Shown here piece after piece: positions 51,031 through 59,578 of a DNA stretch of 64,000 nucleotides. The stretch spans positions 49,605 through 113,604 of the forward strand of contig JAVBQQ010000033.1 of assembly GCA_031548875.1 (NCBI GenBank), in the 5' to 3' direction. This DNA is from JAAYCI01 sp031548875. Its GTDB lineage: Bacteria > Bacillota > Clostridia > Oscillospirales > Ruminococcaceae. A program made the position numbers and the translations under genes. The stretch's first letter is position 1; the number at the start of each line of letters is the position of its first letter. Under the pieces are notes generated by a model, which saw only the letters and a list, made by a program, of their open reading frames with translations, made no database searches and had not been told where the DNA came from.

Positions 51031-51074
51031 TACAAAAGGCTGCCCCGGCCGGTTGGCCGGGGCAGCCTTTTGTA
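51031..51074. terminator. Bidirectional terminator between amidase and downstream convergent gene
   Basis: A stem of about 20 bp (AAAAGGCTGCCCCGGCC with its complement) around GGTT, with A-run and T-run flanks. Confidence 0.93.
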
Positions 51075-51091
51075 TATTGCGTGCTGTCAGG

Positions 51092-51955
51092 TCATTCAGA
51101 GGTCTGCCCCGAAGTCTGTTCTTCCGAAGCGTTCGACCCGCTCTCCGCCTGCGAAGCATCCGCCATCGAGGACGAAACCGGCGGCAGACTGCTGGACGGA
51201 ATCGAGACGGAGGAGGAGGAAACCGCCGCGGCATAGTCCGTGTTCGGCTGGATAGCGTAGAGGTAGTAGTCGTTGCCGTCCCGCCGGAACAGATAGTCCA
51301 TGTATTTCGCAGGGTGTTCGTAGTCCGGTGTGGCAATCACCTCGTCGTTGGCGTTGTATGTCTGCACATAGCCCACCACCACCTTGCGCACGCCTCCGCC
51401 CGCACGGGTAATGTCCACCACGGTGGCGTCGTAATATGGCATGATGCCGGTGGCCGGCACCACGTACATCCCGGCCTCCTCGTCATAGGTGTATTCAAGG
51501 CCCTCTACAGGGTCTGAAAAACTCGCGTGCTTGAACTCGAAATCGGGGCCGAACAGCGCGGCGGCATAGCGGTCGATCTCGATGGCCGGCACAAGGGCCT
51601 CGCCGCGCTCGTTGCGGGTGATCTTGTCCGTGCCCGTCTGGTTCAATACGCCCCACAGCACCGCCTGCTTCAGCGTGTCCTGGTTGGCGTCCTCCAGCTT
51701 TTCAAAGGGCAGCACGTCGAACCACACGAACGGCGCAATGCGCGCCTTGTATTCGTCCGCCATCGAGGTGTCGTTCATCGCCGTGCGCACAACGTTTATG
51801 CCGTAGTTCACGATACTCACGGCCCCCACTACGATAAGCACCGCCAGCGCCAGGCCCAAAAATTGCCTTGTGCGCCTGCGGCTGCGCCGGGCGTGTTCGT
51901 CGCGGCTGTTGCGGTCCTGCTCCATATCGCTCTTGTTCTTTTTCTGGTCTGCCAT
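51092..51955 (-). CDS. Membrane-anchored protein of unknown function
   Basis: A 287-residue protein I do not recognise. It starts with about 35 charged residues (KKNKSDMEQDRNSRDEHARR), then a single membrane helix (about 32-52), placing the rest outside the cell. The folded domain (55-240) has several Tyr/Asp/Pro-rich segments and no cysteines. The last 45 residues are a Ser-rich, low-complexity tail. AGGAAAGGAA lies before ATG 51955. It is upstream-adjacent to proA on the same strand, 41 bases away, so it may be the last gene of the rfb-pro transcript. Confidence 0.7.
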   Translation of the reverse strand: MADQKKNKSDMEQDRNSRDEHARRSRRRTRQFLGLALAVLIVVGAVSIVNYGINVVRTAMNDTSMADEYKARIAPFVWFDVLPFEKLEDANQDTLKQAVLWGVLNQTGTDKITRNERGEALVPAIEIDRYAAALFGPDFEFKHASFSDPVEGLEYTYDEEAGMYVVPATGIMPYYDATVVDITRAGGGVRKVVVGYVQTYNANDEVIATPDYEHPAKYMDYLFRRDGNDYYLYAIQPNTDYAAAVSSSSVSIPSSSLPPVSSSMADASQAESGSNASEEQTSGQTSE

Positions 51956-51996
51956 AGGTTTCCTTTCCTCGGGGCCTGCCCGGCCGCGGCCTTGCT

Positions 51997-53244
51997 CTAG
52001 CGCACCTGGCCGCTGCCCAGCACGACGTACTTGTAGCTCGTCATCTCGTACAGCCCCATAGGGCCGCGGGCGCCCAACTTCTGGGTGGAGATGCCCATCT
52101 CGCATCCCAGGCCGAACTCGCCGCCGTCGGTGAAGCGGGTGGAGGCGTTGTGGTAGACGGCCGCACTGTCCACAAGGCGGGTGAACCGCGCCGCCGCTTC
52201 GGCGTCCGCCGTCACGATGACCTCGCTGTGGCCGGTGCTGTGCGTGTTGATGTGGCCGATGGCGTCGTCCAGGTTATCCACCACGGCCACCGCCAGGATA
52301 AAATCGTTGAACTCGGTGTCAAAATCGTCGGGGCCGGCAGGCGTGCCCACGCCGGCAAGTATGCGCGCGGCGCGCCCGTCCAGCCTCAGCTGCACGTCCT
52401 TTTGCGCAAGCCGCCCTGTCGCCTTGGGCAAAAAGGCGTCCGCCACATCTGTGTGCACCAGGCACACCTCGGCCGCATTGCACACGCTGGGGCGGCTGGT
52501 CTTGGCGTTGTACAAAATCTCTGCCGCCATATCAAGGTCGGCGGCCCTGTCCACGTACACATGGCAGATGCCGCTGCCCGTCTCGATGACCGGCACCCCC
52601 TTGGCGCCCTCCACCACGGCCTTGATGAGCCCAGCGCCCCCGCGCGGGATGAGCAGGTCCACAAAGCCGCGGGCCTCCATCAGCTCGCGGGCGCTCTCGC
52701 GCGTGGTGTCCTCCACCAGCTGGATCAGATCTTCCGGGCAACCAGCGCTTCGCAGCCCTGCGTGCAGCGCAGCCACCACCGCCGTGTTGGACAGGATGGC
52801 CTCCTTGCCGCCGCGCAGCACGCAGGCGTTGCCACTCTTGATGCACAGCGCCGCGGCGTCGGCGGTCACGTTGGGGCGGCTCTCGTAGATGATTGCCACC
52901 ACGCCCAGCGGCACCCGCACCTTGCGGATGACAAGGCCGTTCGGCCGGGTGATCTCACTCTCCACCCGCCCCACCGGCGTTTGCAGCATGCGCACGGCCA
53001 ATAGGCCGTCCGCCATGCCCTCCACCCGCTCGGGTGTCAGTTGCAGCCGGTCCAGCATCACATCGGGGATGTTCCCCTTCGCGTTTGCAAGGTCTTTTTC
53101 GTTGGCGGCCAGGATCTCCCCTGCCGACGCGCGGATGGCTGCCGCCATCGCGTCCAGTATCGCATCCTGCTGTTCGGGCGAGAGTTTTGCCGCCTCATAT
53201 TTGGCCGCCTTAGCCCGCCGCAGTATCTCCTGTGTGGATGTCAT
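51997..53244 (-). CDS. proA: Gamma-glutamyl phosphate reductase
   Basis: A 415-residue aldehyde-dehydrogenase-fold enzyme that reduces glutamyl-5-phosphate to the semialdehyde with NADPH, the second step of proline synthesis. Conserved features: PLGVVAIIYESRPNVT, LRGGKEAILSN, IPRGGAGLIK, GICHVYVD and the catalytic Cys in RPSVCNAAE. The C-terminal FTDGGEFGLGCEMGIST is typical. It starts 3 bases after proB stops, so the pair is co-translated. Confidence 0.97.
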   Translation of the reverse strand: MTSTQEILRRAKAAKYEAAKLSPEQQDAILDAMAAAIRASAGEILAANEKDLANAKGNIPDVMLDRLQLTPERVEGMADGLLAVRMLQTPVGRVESEITRPNGLVIRKVRVPLGVVAIIYESRPNVTADAAALCIKSGNACVLRGGKEAILSNTAVVAALHAGLRSAGCPEDLIQLVEDTTRESARELMEARGFVDLLIPRGGAGLIKAVVEGAKGVPVIETGSGICHVYVDRAADLDMAAEILYNAKTSRPSVCNAAEVCLVHTDVADAFLPKATGRLAQKDVQLRLDGRAARILAGVGTPAGPDDFDTEFNDFILAVAVVDNLDDAIGHINTHSTGHSEVIVTADAEAAARFTRLVDSAAVYHNASTRFTDGGEFGLGCEMGISTQKLGARGPMGLYEMTSYKYVVLGSGQVR

Positions 53245-53247
53245 ACA

Positions 53248-54030
53248 CTACTGCTCCTTTTTAAACTCAAACCGCGTGCCCACCGGGCGCCCCGCAACGA
53301 TCTCATAGAGGCACTCAGGGTTCTGCCCACCAGTGATGACCATGTCGATGCCGTGTCGTTGCAATATCTTCCCCGCGGCCAGCTTCGTGGCCATGCCGCC
53401 GGTGGCAAAGCCGCTGCCCGCGCCGCCTGCGGCGGCCTCCATCTCGGGGGTGATCTCGGACACGACGGGGATCAGCTTCGCCGAGTCGGTCTTCTTGGGG
53501 TCGGCGGTGAAGAGACCGGGCGTGTCGGTAAGCAGCACCAGCAGGTCGGCTTTCGCGCTCACGGCCACCTCGGCCGAAAGGGTATCATTGTCGCCGATCA
53601 CACCACCCTCCAGCTCGGCGGTGGCTACGGTGTCGTTCTCGTTGATAATGGGGATGACCCCCAGCTCCAGCAGGCGGAAGAGGGTCGCATCCACATTCTT
53701 GCGGCGGTCTTCATGTGCTATGTCGTCGGCGGTGAGCAGTATCTGCCCCACCGTGTGGTTATACTGGCCAAACAGCCGGTCGTAGGTGTACATCAGCTCA
53801 CACTGGCCCACGGCCGCCGCCGCCTGCCGGGTGGGGATATCGTCCGGCCGGCCGGCCAGATGCAGCTTGCCCACGCCCATGGCAATGGCGCCGGACGAGA
53901 CGACCAGCACCTCGTGCCCGGCGTTTTTCAGGTCGGCCAGCGTCCTGCACAAAAGCTCCACCCGGCGGATGTTGATCTGCCCCGTTTGGTGGGTGAGCGT
54001 GGAGGTGCCAACCTTGATGACGACGCGCAT
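53248..54030 (-). CDS. proB: Glutamate 5-kinase (short form without PUA domain)
   Basis: A 260-residue amino-acid kinase that phosphorylates glutamate in the first, feedback-controlled step of proline synthesis. Motifs are VIKVGTSTLT, VVSSGAIAMG, PIINENDTVA, GDNDTLSA, DTPGLFT and GTGGMATKL-like FATGGMATKLAA. The common C-terminal PUA domain (about 100 residues) is absent, as in some other short ProB proteins, which may change regulation. ATG 54030 is well spaced from AAGGAAGG; ATG 54039 abuts it. Confidence 0.95.
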   Translation of the reverse strand: MRVVIKVGTSTLTHQTGQINIRRVELLCRTLADLKNAGHEVLVVSSGAIAMGVGKLHLAGRPDDIPTRQAAAAVGQCELMYTYDRLFGQYNHTVGQILLTADDIAHEDRRKNVDATLFRLLELGVIPIINENDTVATAELEGGVIGDNDTLSAEVAVSAKADLLVLLTDTPGLFTADPKKTDSAKLIPVVSEITPEMEAAAGGAGSGFATGGMATKLAAGKILQRHGIDMVITGGQNPECLYEIVAGRPVGTRFEFKKEQ

Positions 54031-54092
54031 GTGTTTCATCCTTCCTTAGGCGAACGCATTCAAATTCGAACTGAGGCACCCTCCCAGTGTAC

Positions 54093-54161
54093 GCGGCGGG
54101 TGTTTCGCAGCGAGACTCGTCCCGCACAGCGGTATGCTCCGAGCGAAGGAATACCCGCCGC
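54093..54161. repeat. Long imperfect hairpin between rfbB and proB
   Basis: GCGGCGGGT (54093-54101) pairs with ACCCGCCGC (54153-54161); inside, further TT/AA and CGC/GCG pairs extend the stem with interruptions. No T-run and no T-box consensus (GGTGGNACCGCG) are present. It may be a terminator-like or processing element separating rfb from proBA. Confidence 0.5.
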
Positions 54162-54225
54162 TTGCACAGGGGCCATAATGGCTTTGTGGGTTCAAGTCAC
54201 TTTCACCCGCATCCGCCACCTGCAC

Positions 54226-55284
54226 TCACCGGCCCTTGTACATCTTCTCGTAGTACTCCATGTACGCTCCGGAGGTGACGTCTTTCAGCCAGTCGCCGTT
54301 GTCCAGGTACCAGCGCACGGTCAGCTCGATGCCATCCTCGAAGGCCGTCTCGGGCTGCCAGCCCAACTCCCGGCCAATCTTCTCCGGGTCGATGCCGTAG
54401 CGGCGGTCGTGGCCCTTGCGGTCCTCCACGTACTGGATGAGTTCTTCGGTCACGCCCGGGTCCACCTCGCGGCCCACCAGCTCGATGATCTTCTTGACGA
54501 TGACGATGTTGGTGCGTTCGTTGTGGCCTCCGATGTTATACACCTCGCCCGGACGTCCATTTTGCAGCACCAGGTCGATGGCGCGGCAGTGGTCCTCCAC
54601 GTACAGCCAGTCGCGCACGTTCAGCCCGTCGCCATACACGGGCAGCGCATTCTTGTTGCAGGCGTTGTGTATCATCAGCGGGATCAGCTTCTCGGGGAAC
54701 TGGTACGGCCCGTAGTTGTTCGAGCAGCGGGTGATATTCACCGGCAGGCCGTAGGTGTCGCCCCAGGCCGCCACGAACAGGTCGGCGCTGGCCTTGCTGG
54801 CCGAATAGGGCGAATGCGGGCAGAGGGCCGTCGTCTCTGTGAAGAAGCCGGTCTCGCCCAAACTGCCGTACACCTCGTCGGTGGACACCTGCACGAACTT
54901 GACGTTGGCCGGGTAGCCGCCGTCCGGCCCCTCCCACGCCCTGCGCGCACAGGTAAGCAGATTCACCGTGCCCATCACGTTGGTCTGGGCAAACACGCCG
55001 GGGTCCTCGATGGAGCGGTCCACATGGCTCTCGGCGGCAAAGTTCACAACAGCGTCGAAACTGTATTTTTCAAACAAGCCCGTCACAAGCGCCGCATCGC
55101 AGATGTCCCCCTGCACGAAGACATGGCGCTCGTCGCCCTCCACGGCCTTCAGGTTCGCAAGGTTGCCCGCGTAGGTGAGCTTGTCCAGGTTGACGATGCG
55201 GATGTCCTCGTGGGCGGCCAGCATACACAAAACAAAATTGGAGCCGATGAAACCGGCGCCCCCGGTCACCAGGATGTTCTTCAT
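54226..55284 (-). CDS. rfbB: dTDP-glucose 4,6-dehydratase
   Basis: A 352-residue extended SDR enzyme, second step of dTDP-L-rhamnose synthesis. NAD loop TGGAGFIGSNF, catalytic Thr (STDEVYG) and Tyr/Lys (YSASKAS), NNYGPYQFPEKLIPL and GDGLNVRDWLYVEDH are all present. ATG 55284 (with GGGGAG upstream) overlaps the rfbD stop by four bases. The product feeds an L-rhamnose polymer or glycan on the cell surface. Confidence 0.97.
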   Translation of the reverse strand: MKNILVTGGAGFIGSNFVLCMLAAHEDIRIVNLDKLTYAGNLANLKAVEGDERHVFVQGDICDAALVTGLFEKYSFDAVVNFAAESHVDRSIEDPGVFAQTNVMGTVNLLTCARRAWEGPDGGYPANVKFVQVSTDEVYGSLGETGFFTETTALCPHSPYSASKASADLFVAAWGDTYGLPVNITRCSNNYGPYQFPEKLIPLMIHNACNKNALPVYGDGLNVRDWLYVEDHCRAIDLVLQNGRPGEVYNIGGHNERTNIVIVKKIIELVGREVDPGVTEELIQYVEDRKGHDRRYGIDPEKIGRELGWQPETAFEDGIELTVRWYLDNGDWLKDVTSGAYMEYYEKMYKGR

Positions 55285-56183
55285 GCCTCGATCTCCCCTT
55301 CCGCTTTCTGCCATGCGATGTAGTCGTCCAGCGCCGCCTGCCAGGGGCGCATCTCGTCACCCACGGTTGCGCGCAGCATGGCGTTGTCCAGCGCCGAATA
55401 GGCCGGCCGGGGCGCCGGGCGCCCGGGGTACTCGTCGGTAGTGATGGGCAGCACCTCGGCTTCGATGCCGCTGGCCCGCACGATCTCCCGCGCAAAGTCG
55501 AACCAAGAGCAGACGCCCTCGCCCGTGCAGTGGTAAAGCCCGTATTCATCTGTCGGCAAGAGCTTTAGCATGTGGTGGGCCAGGTCTTCGGCGTTCGTGG
55601 GGTTACCCAGCTGGTCGTCCACCACCGTCGCCTTGCCCGCTTCGCGCGCCACCCGCTGGATGGTGCGCAGGAAGTTGCCGCCCACCCGGCCGTACAGCCA
55701 GGCCGTGCGCAGGATAAACCACCGGCTGCTGAAATCGCGCAGGTATTCTTCGCCCAGCAGTTTTGTGGCGCCATACACGCTGCGTGGCGCCGGCCGGGCC
55801 GATTCGTCCAGCGGCGTGTGCCCCTGGCCGGAAAAGACATAGTCGGTGGAGACGTGCACGCACTTGGCGCCCCGCTCCTCGCACAGCATGGCCAGGTTGC
55901 GCACAGCCACGGCGTTGGCGCGCAGAGCGGCGTCCCGCTCCGTCTCGCAGGCGTCCACGTTGGTAAAGGCCGCGCAGTTCAAAACGGCGTCGGGTGCGTA
56001 TCTTTCAAACAGCGCCCGTGCGTCGTCCAGTTTGGCGAGGTCGCCGTCCTGGATGTCCACGCCGGCCACCTTTGCACCCTGCACCGTGGCCGGGATGGGC
56101 CCCAGCGCACTGCCGCCGCCCGCCAGCTGACGGGCCAGTTCATTGCCCAGCTGGCCGTTCGCACCTGTGATCAGGATATTCAT
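55281..56183 (-). CDS. rfbD: dTDP-4-dehydrorhamnose reductase
   Basis: A 300-residue SDR, the last step of dTDP-rhamnose synthesis. ITGANGQLG (NADPH loop), STDYVFSG, YGATKLLGE with catalytic Tyr/Lys, and FILRTAWLYG are present. Two ATGs are adjacent; 56183 is better spaced from CAGGAGG. The epimerase RfbC, which acts before it, is not found in this window. Confidence 0.96.
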   Translation of the reverse strand: MNILITGANGQLGNELARQLAGGGSALGPIPATVQGAKVAGVDIQDGDLAKLDDARALFERYAPDAVLNCAAFTNVDACETERDAALRANAVAVRNLAMLCEERGAKCVHVSTDYVFSGQGHTPLDESARPAPRSVYGATKLLGEEYLRDFSSRWFILRTAWLYGRVGGNFLRTIQRVAREAGKATVVDDQLGNPTNAEDLAHHMLKLLPTDEYGLYHCTGEGVCSWFDFAREIVRASGIEAEVLPITTDEYPGRPAPRPAYSALDNAMLRATVGDEMRPWQAALDDYIAWQKAEGEIEA

Positions 56184-56236
56184 CATGTGCCTCCTGTTGT
56201 GCTCTATTTCATCTGTCCGGCGCCCAAAACGCCGCC

Positions 56237-57130
56237 CTATCCAGACACCCGCGCCCCGGGCACCGCGTTGTCGGCGATGTGGTAGAGGTACTGCCCGTAC
56301 TCCGTCTTGCCCAGCCGATCGGCGGTGGCCAGCAGCTGCTGCTTGTCTATGAATGCTTGCCGGTAGGCGATCTCCTCAAGGCAGGCCACGTACAGCCCCT
56401 GCCGCGTCTGGATGGCCTCCACGAAATTGGACGCGTCCAGCATGGCGCGGTGGTTGCCGGTGTCCAGCCAGGCCATGCCGCGGCCAAACAGCTCCACCTT
56501 CAGCTTGCCCGCCGCAAGGTAGGCGTTGTTCACCGAGGTGATCTCGATCTCTCCGCGGGCCGAGGGCTGCACGTTCTTCGCGATGTCCACCACACGGTTG
56601 TCATAGAAATACAGGCCAGGCACGGCGTAGTGGCTCTTGGGTTTTTGGGGCTTCTCCTCGATGGACAGGACATTCCCCTGGTTGTCGAACTCCACCACGC
56701 CGAACTCCTCGGGGCTGGCCACGTGGTAGCCGAAGATGGTGGCCCCTTCGCTGCGCGCGGCCGCGGCGTTCAGCCGCTCTGTGAAGCCGTAGCCATAGAA
56801 GATGTTGTCGCCCAGCACGAGACACACATGGTCGTCCCCAATAAATTCCTCCCCCACAAGGAAGGCGTCGGCCAGGCCGCGCGGCGTCTCCTGCACCTTG
56901 TAGGTAAAGCGCACGCCCAGCGTCTCGCCGCTGCCAAACAGCCGCTCGAAGCCGGGCAGGTCGTCCGGGGTGGAGATGATGAGGATCTCCCGGATGCCTG
57001 CCAGCATCAGCGTGCTCACCGGGTAATAGATCATCGGCTTGTCATAGATGGTAAGCAGCTGCTTGGACACCGCAATAGTGGACGGATACAGCCGTGTGCC
57101 GGCCCCACCCGCAAGTACGATCCCTTTCAT
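56237..57130 (-). CDS. rfbA: Glucose-1-phosphate thymidylyltransferase
   Basis: A 297-residue nucleotidyltransferase, first step of dTDP-rhamnose synthesis. LAGGAGTRLYPST (nucleotide loop), SKQLLTIYDKPMIYYP, LVLGDNIFYG, VVEFD, EKPQKPKSHYAVPGLYFYD (shown in part) and WLDTGNH match RmlA/RfbA throughout. GGGAGAG precedes ATG 57130. Confidence 0.97.
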   Translation of the reverse strand: MKGIVLAGGAGTRLYPSTIAVSKQLLTIYDKPMIYYPVSTLMLAGIREILIISTPDDLPGFERLFGSGETLGVRFTYKVQETPRGLADAFLVGEEFIGDDHVCLVLGDNIFYGYGFTERLNAAAARSEGATIFGYHVASPEEFGVVEFDNQGNVLSIEEKPQKPKSHYAVPGLYFYDNRVVDIAKNVQPSARGEIEITSVNNAYLAAGKLKVELFGRGMAWLDTGNHRAMLDASNFVEAIQTRQGLYVACLEEIAYRQAFIDKQQLLATADRLGKTEYGQYLYHIADNAVPGARVSG

Positions 57131-57182
57131 GTCACATCTCTCCCAGAGCAATATTCGGGGCGGTGGCCTGTGCAGCCCCGGC

Positions 57183-57983
57183 CTAACGCATGCGAAAGCC
57201 CCATTTGCGAAAATAGCGCAGCATGCTGCGCAACTGCCAGAAGAACTGGCGGGGCTTGCGGTGGGCGGCGCGCTGCCACTCGTGCACCACGGCCACCTGC
57301 GGCAGAAACACCGCCCTGCCGTGCTGCAATGCCTTGCGGGTGATGTCAGCGTCTTCCACGTACATGAAGTACCCCTCGTCAAAGCCGCCGATGGCCCGCA
57401 GCACCTCGGTACGGATGACAAAAAACGACCCACTGCAGAATTCCACGTTCTGAGGCTGTGAGAGGTCCTCGTCCAACATCAGGTAGTGGTCCTCCTGTTT
57501 TTTGAGAAGGCCGCCTCCCAACTGGCGGGCCAGCAGGGGCAGCACGGCGGGACGCCGCTTGGCCGTGTACTGGGGCCGCCCGTCCGGGAACAGCAGCTGC
57601 GGCGTCGTGATGGCCACGTCCGGGTGCTCGTCCATCCAGGCCGCCATGCGGGCCACGGCGTCGTCCCGCAGCACGATGTCGGGGTTGATGACCGCGTGGT
57701 AGCGGCTGGCCAACAGCGCCAGGCAGGCGTTGTGCCCCGCGCCAAAGCCACGGTTTTGGGGCAGCCGCAGCACGGTGGTATCCGGCGGCAGCCCGCCGGC
57801 CTCCAGCGCGTCCATCGCGCCGTCGGGCGACGCGTTGTCCACAAGATACAGCGAGGTGCCCCTCCCGAAGCGGGCAAAACTATCCAGCAGACGGCGAGCA
57901 GCGGACGCATCACCGTACACCACCACCGAAGCGCTCAAGGCGCGGCCATCCGTCGGCAAGGCTGTATCCCGCGCAGCCGCCAT
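57183..57983 (-). CDS. Family 2 glycosyltransferase (rhamnosyltransferase-like)
   Basis: A 266-residue GT2 enzyme of the WbbL type. The nucleotide-sugar site SASVVVYGDA, VDNASPDG, NRGFGAGHN and the metal DxD-like NPDIVL are visible, then GSFFVIRTEVLRAIGGFDE and the catalytic-region EDADITRK. Proteins like this often use dTDP-rhamnose; gene order beside rfbADB supports that. No membrane helix is seen. The upstream gene (S41-like) is only 3 bases away. Confidence 0.9.
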   Translation of the reverse strand: MAAARDTALPTDGRALSASVVVYGDASAARRLLDSFARFGRGTSLYLVDNASPDGAMDALEAGGLPPDTTVLRLPQNRGFGAGHNACLALLASRYHAVINPDIVLRDDAVARMAAWMDEHPDVAITTPQLLFPDGRPQYTAKRRPAVLPLLARQLGGGLLKKQEDHYLMLDEDLSQPQNVEFCSGSFFVIRTEVLRAIGGFDEGYFMYVEDADITRKALQHGRAVFLPQVAVVHEWQRAAHRKPRQFFWQLRSMLRYFRKWGFRMR

Positions 57984-57986
57984 CCC

Positions 57987-59330
57987 TTAGCCCTCCTGCT
58001 CGTCCGGCGTCGAATCCGCCGTTTTCGATCCCTCTTCGTTCTTGCTCTCCCTGCCCTCTTTCGCCTCTTGTGAAGAGGACGGCGGCACGATATTCAAATC
58101 CTGCTGCTCCGCCTCGCTGGTCTTGGCCGTCAGCGCGCGCAGCACCTCCAGCCCGCGCAGGATCCACTGGTCCTTCTCTGGGTCGGGGTTCCACAAAACG
58201 CCCGTGTCAGAATCCGGCTGCATCGCGTCCAAGCTCACGTCCATGGGCAAGCCGGTGCCCTCAAAATTCTCGTCGTTGCCGGTGAGCAGCTTGGCCACCG
58301 TCACCGACACGGCCGACCCATCGCTCAGCCGCTGGGGGGCGCTCTGCAGCATCCACTTGCCCGCCGTCTTCACGCCCGCGATCTGCCCACCGGCCAGGTC
58401 GCGCACATTCACGGCGAATAGTTCGGCGGCGGCAGCGGTGTTCCCGTCCACCAGAACGGTCATAGGCAGGTCCACCCGTTCGTCGTCCGAAGTCGCCAGT
58501 ACCTTCACGGTGCCGTTCTTCGCCTCGCTCTTGGCCACCGTGCCGCGCGGGCAGATGCGGTTCACGATATTGTAGGCCGATTGGTATACGTTGCCGGCGT
58601 TGCCGCGCAGGTCGAACAAAAGACCCTTCACACCGTCTTCCAGCGCCGCGTCCAACGCCTTTTCAAAGGCCGAATCGGTGTCCTTCTCAAACCCGTAGAT
58701 GCGGATATAGCCAAAATCCCCGGCCTTCTTGTACTCCACCGACGGCAGCGTGTAGTTTGTGCGCTGCACGGTATACTCTTCTTCCTCCGACGCCTTGTAC
58801 AGGCAGGTCAGCTTCAGTTCGGTGCCCTGCAGGCCGCGCAGCAGGCTGTTCATGGCCTTCACGCTGGTCACCGTTTTCGCATCGGTGCCGTCCACCATCA
58901 GGATGCGCCCGCCGGCCTTCACGCCCGCCTTGTCGGCGGGCGAGCCGGAAAACACCCGCGCGATGCGGAAATAGCCGTCCGCCTCCAGCACCAGCGCCAC
59001 GCCGATGTCCACCCGGGTCCCCTGCTCGAATTCCTGCAGTTCGGCATACTCTTTCTCGGTGTAGTATACGCTGTACTTATCGCCCACGCCGGCCAGGTAG
59101 CCCTGAGCCATGCGGTCGCTCAGCATAGCGTCGTCTATCTCTCCGTAATAGTTGCCACGCACATAGCTGTCTAGGTCCGCCAGCTTGCTGTACTGGGCCT
59201 GCATCTGGGTCACGCTGCGCACGGCGTTGTTGAAGTAATCCATCGAAACCAGCATGGTGATGGCAAAGGTGACTGTCATCGCAATAAGCGTGACGGCCAG
59301 CGCAACGCTCACCGGTAACTTCCTGTTCAT
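57987..59330 (-). CDS. S41 carboxy-terminal-processing protease homologue, predicted to lack the catalytic serine
   Basis: A 447-residue protein: one N-terminal membrane helix (about 8-30), a helical segment, a PDZ domain (about 110-195; GSPADKAGVKAGGRI), and an S41 core. At the active-site segment the usual G-S-A-S-A-S/A-E reads GNTAAAAELFA, so no Ser stands where the nucleophile should be, although the Lys segment KTAGKWMLQ is kept. The tail of about 50 residues is Glu/Ser-rich. CtpA/CtpB proteins often sit beside ftsEX-envC as here, and a catalytically dead copy could act as a scaffold. CGGAGG defines ATG 59330. Confidence 0.88.
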   Translation of the reverse strand: MNRKLPVSVALAVTLIAMTVTFAITMLVSMDYFNNAVRSVTQMQAQYSKLADLDSYVRGNYYGEIDDAMLSDRMAQGYLAGVGDKYSVYYTEKEYAELQEFEQGTRVDIGVALVLEADGYFRIARVFSGSPADKAGVKAGGRILMVDGTDAKTVTSVKAMNSLLRGLQGTELKLTCLYKASEEEEYTVQRTNYTLPSVEYKKAGDFGYIRIYGFEKDTDSAFEKALDAALEDGVKGLLFDLRGNAGNVYQSAYNIVNRICPRGTVAKSEAKNGTVKVLATSDDERVDLPMTVLVDGNTAAAAELFAVNVRDLAGGQIAGVKTAGKWMLQSAPQRLSDGSAVSVTVAKLLTGNDENFEGTGLPMDVSLDAMQPDSDTGVLWNPDPEKDQWILRGLEVLRALTAKTSEAEQQDLNIVPPSSSQEAKEGRESKNEEGSKTADSTPDEQEG

Positions 59331-59578
59331 AGAACCTCCGTTGGGGCAAACTGGCGGGTCTGACCACACCGCCGCGCGCCGCGCCGCGGCGCAAAAACCG
59401 TTTTGGATTTGTGCCCTTTTGCGGCCTTCATTCAACCATACAAATGTGACAGAGATTTGAGAAGGATTTTCCCGTTCCGCCGCCCTACCGTATAACCAAC
59501 CCGGCAAACCGTTGCTCCGCAACGGCTTGAGGGCGGCGCGTGCAAAAGGAATTTTTTTCGTAGGTTTCGGCCGCCGCC

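Noticed and set aside
54040..54225. T-box leader before proBA
   Set aside because: A plausible position for proline genes, but no GGTGGNACCGCG sequence or terminator with T-run on the minus strand.
53041..55323. A 760-codon plus-strand frame across proB and rfbB
   Set aside because: It crosses three well-supported minus-strand genes and their gaps and has no start site or domain.
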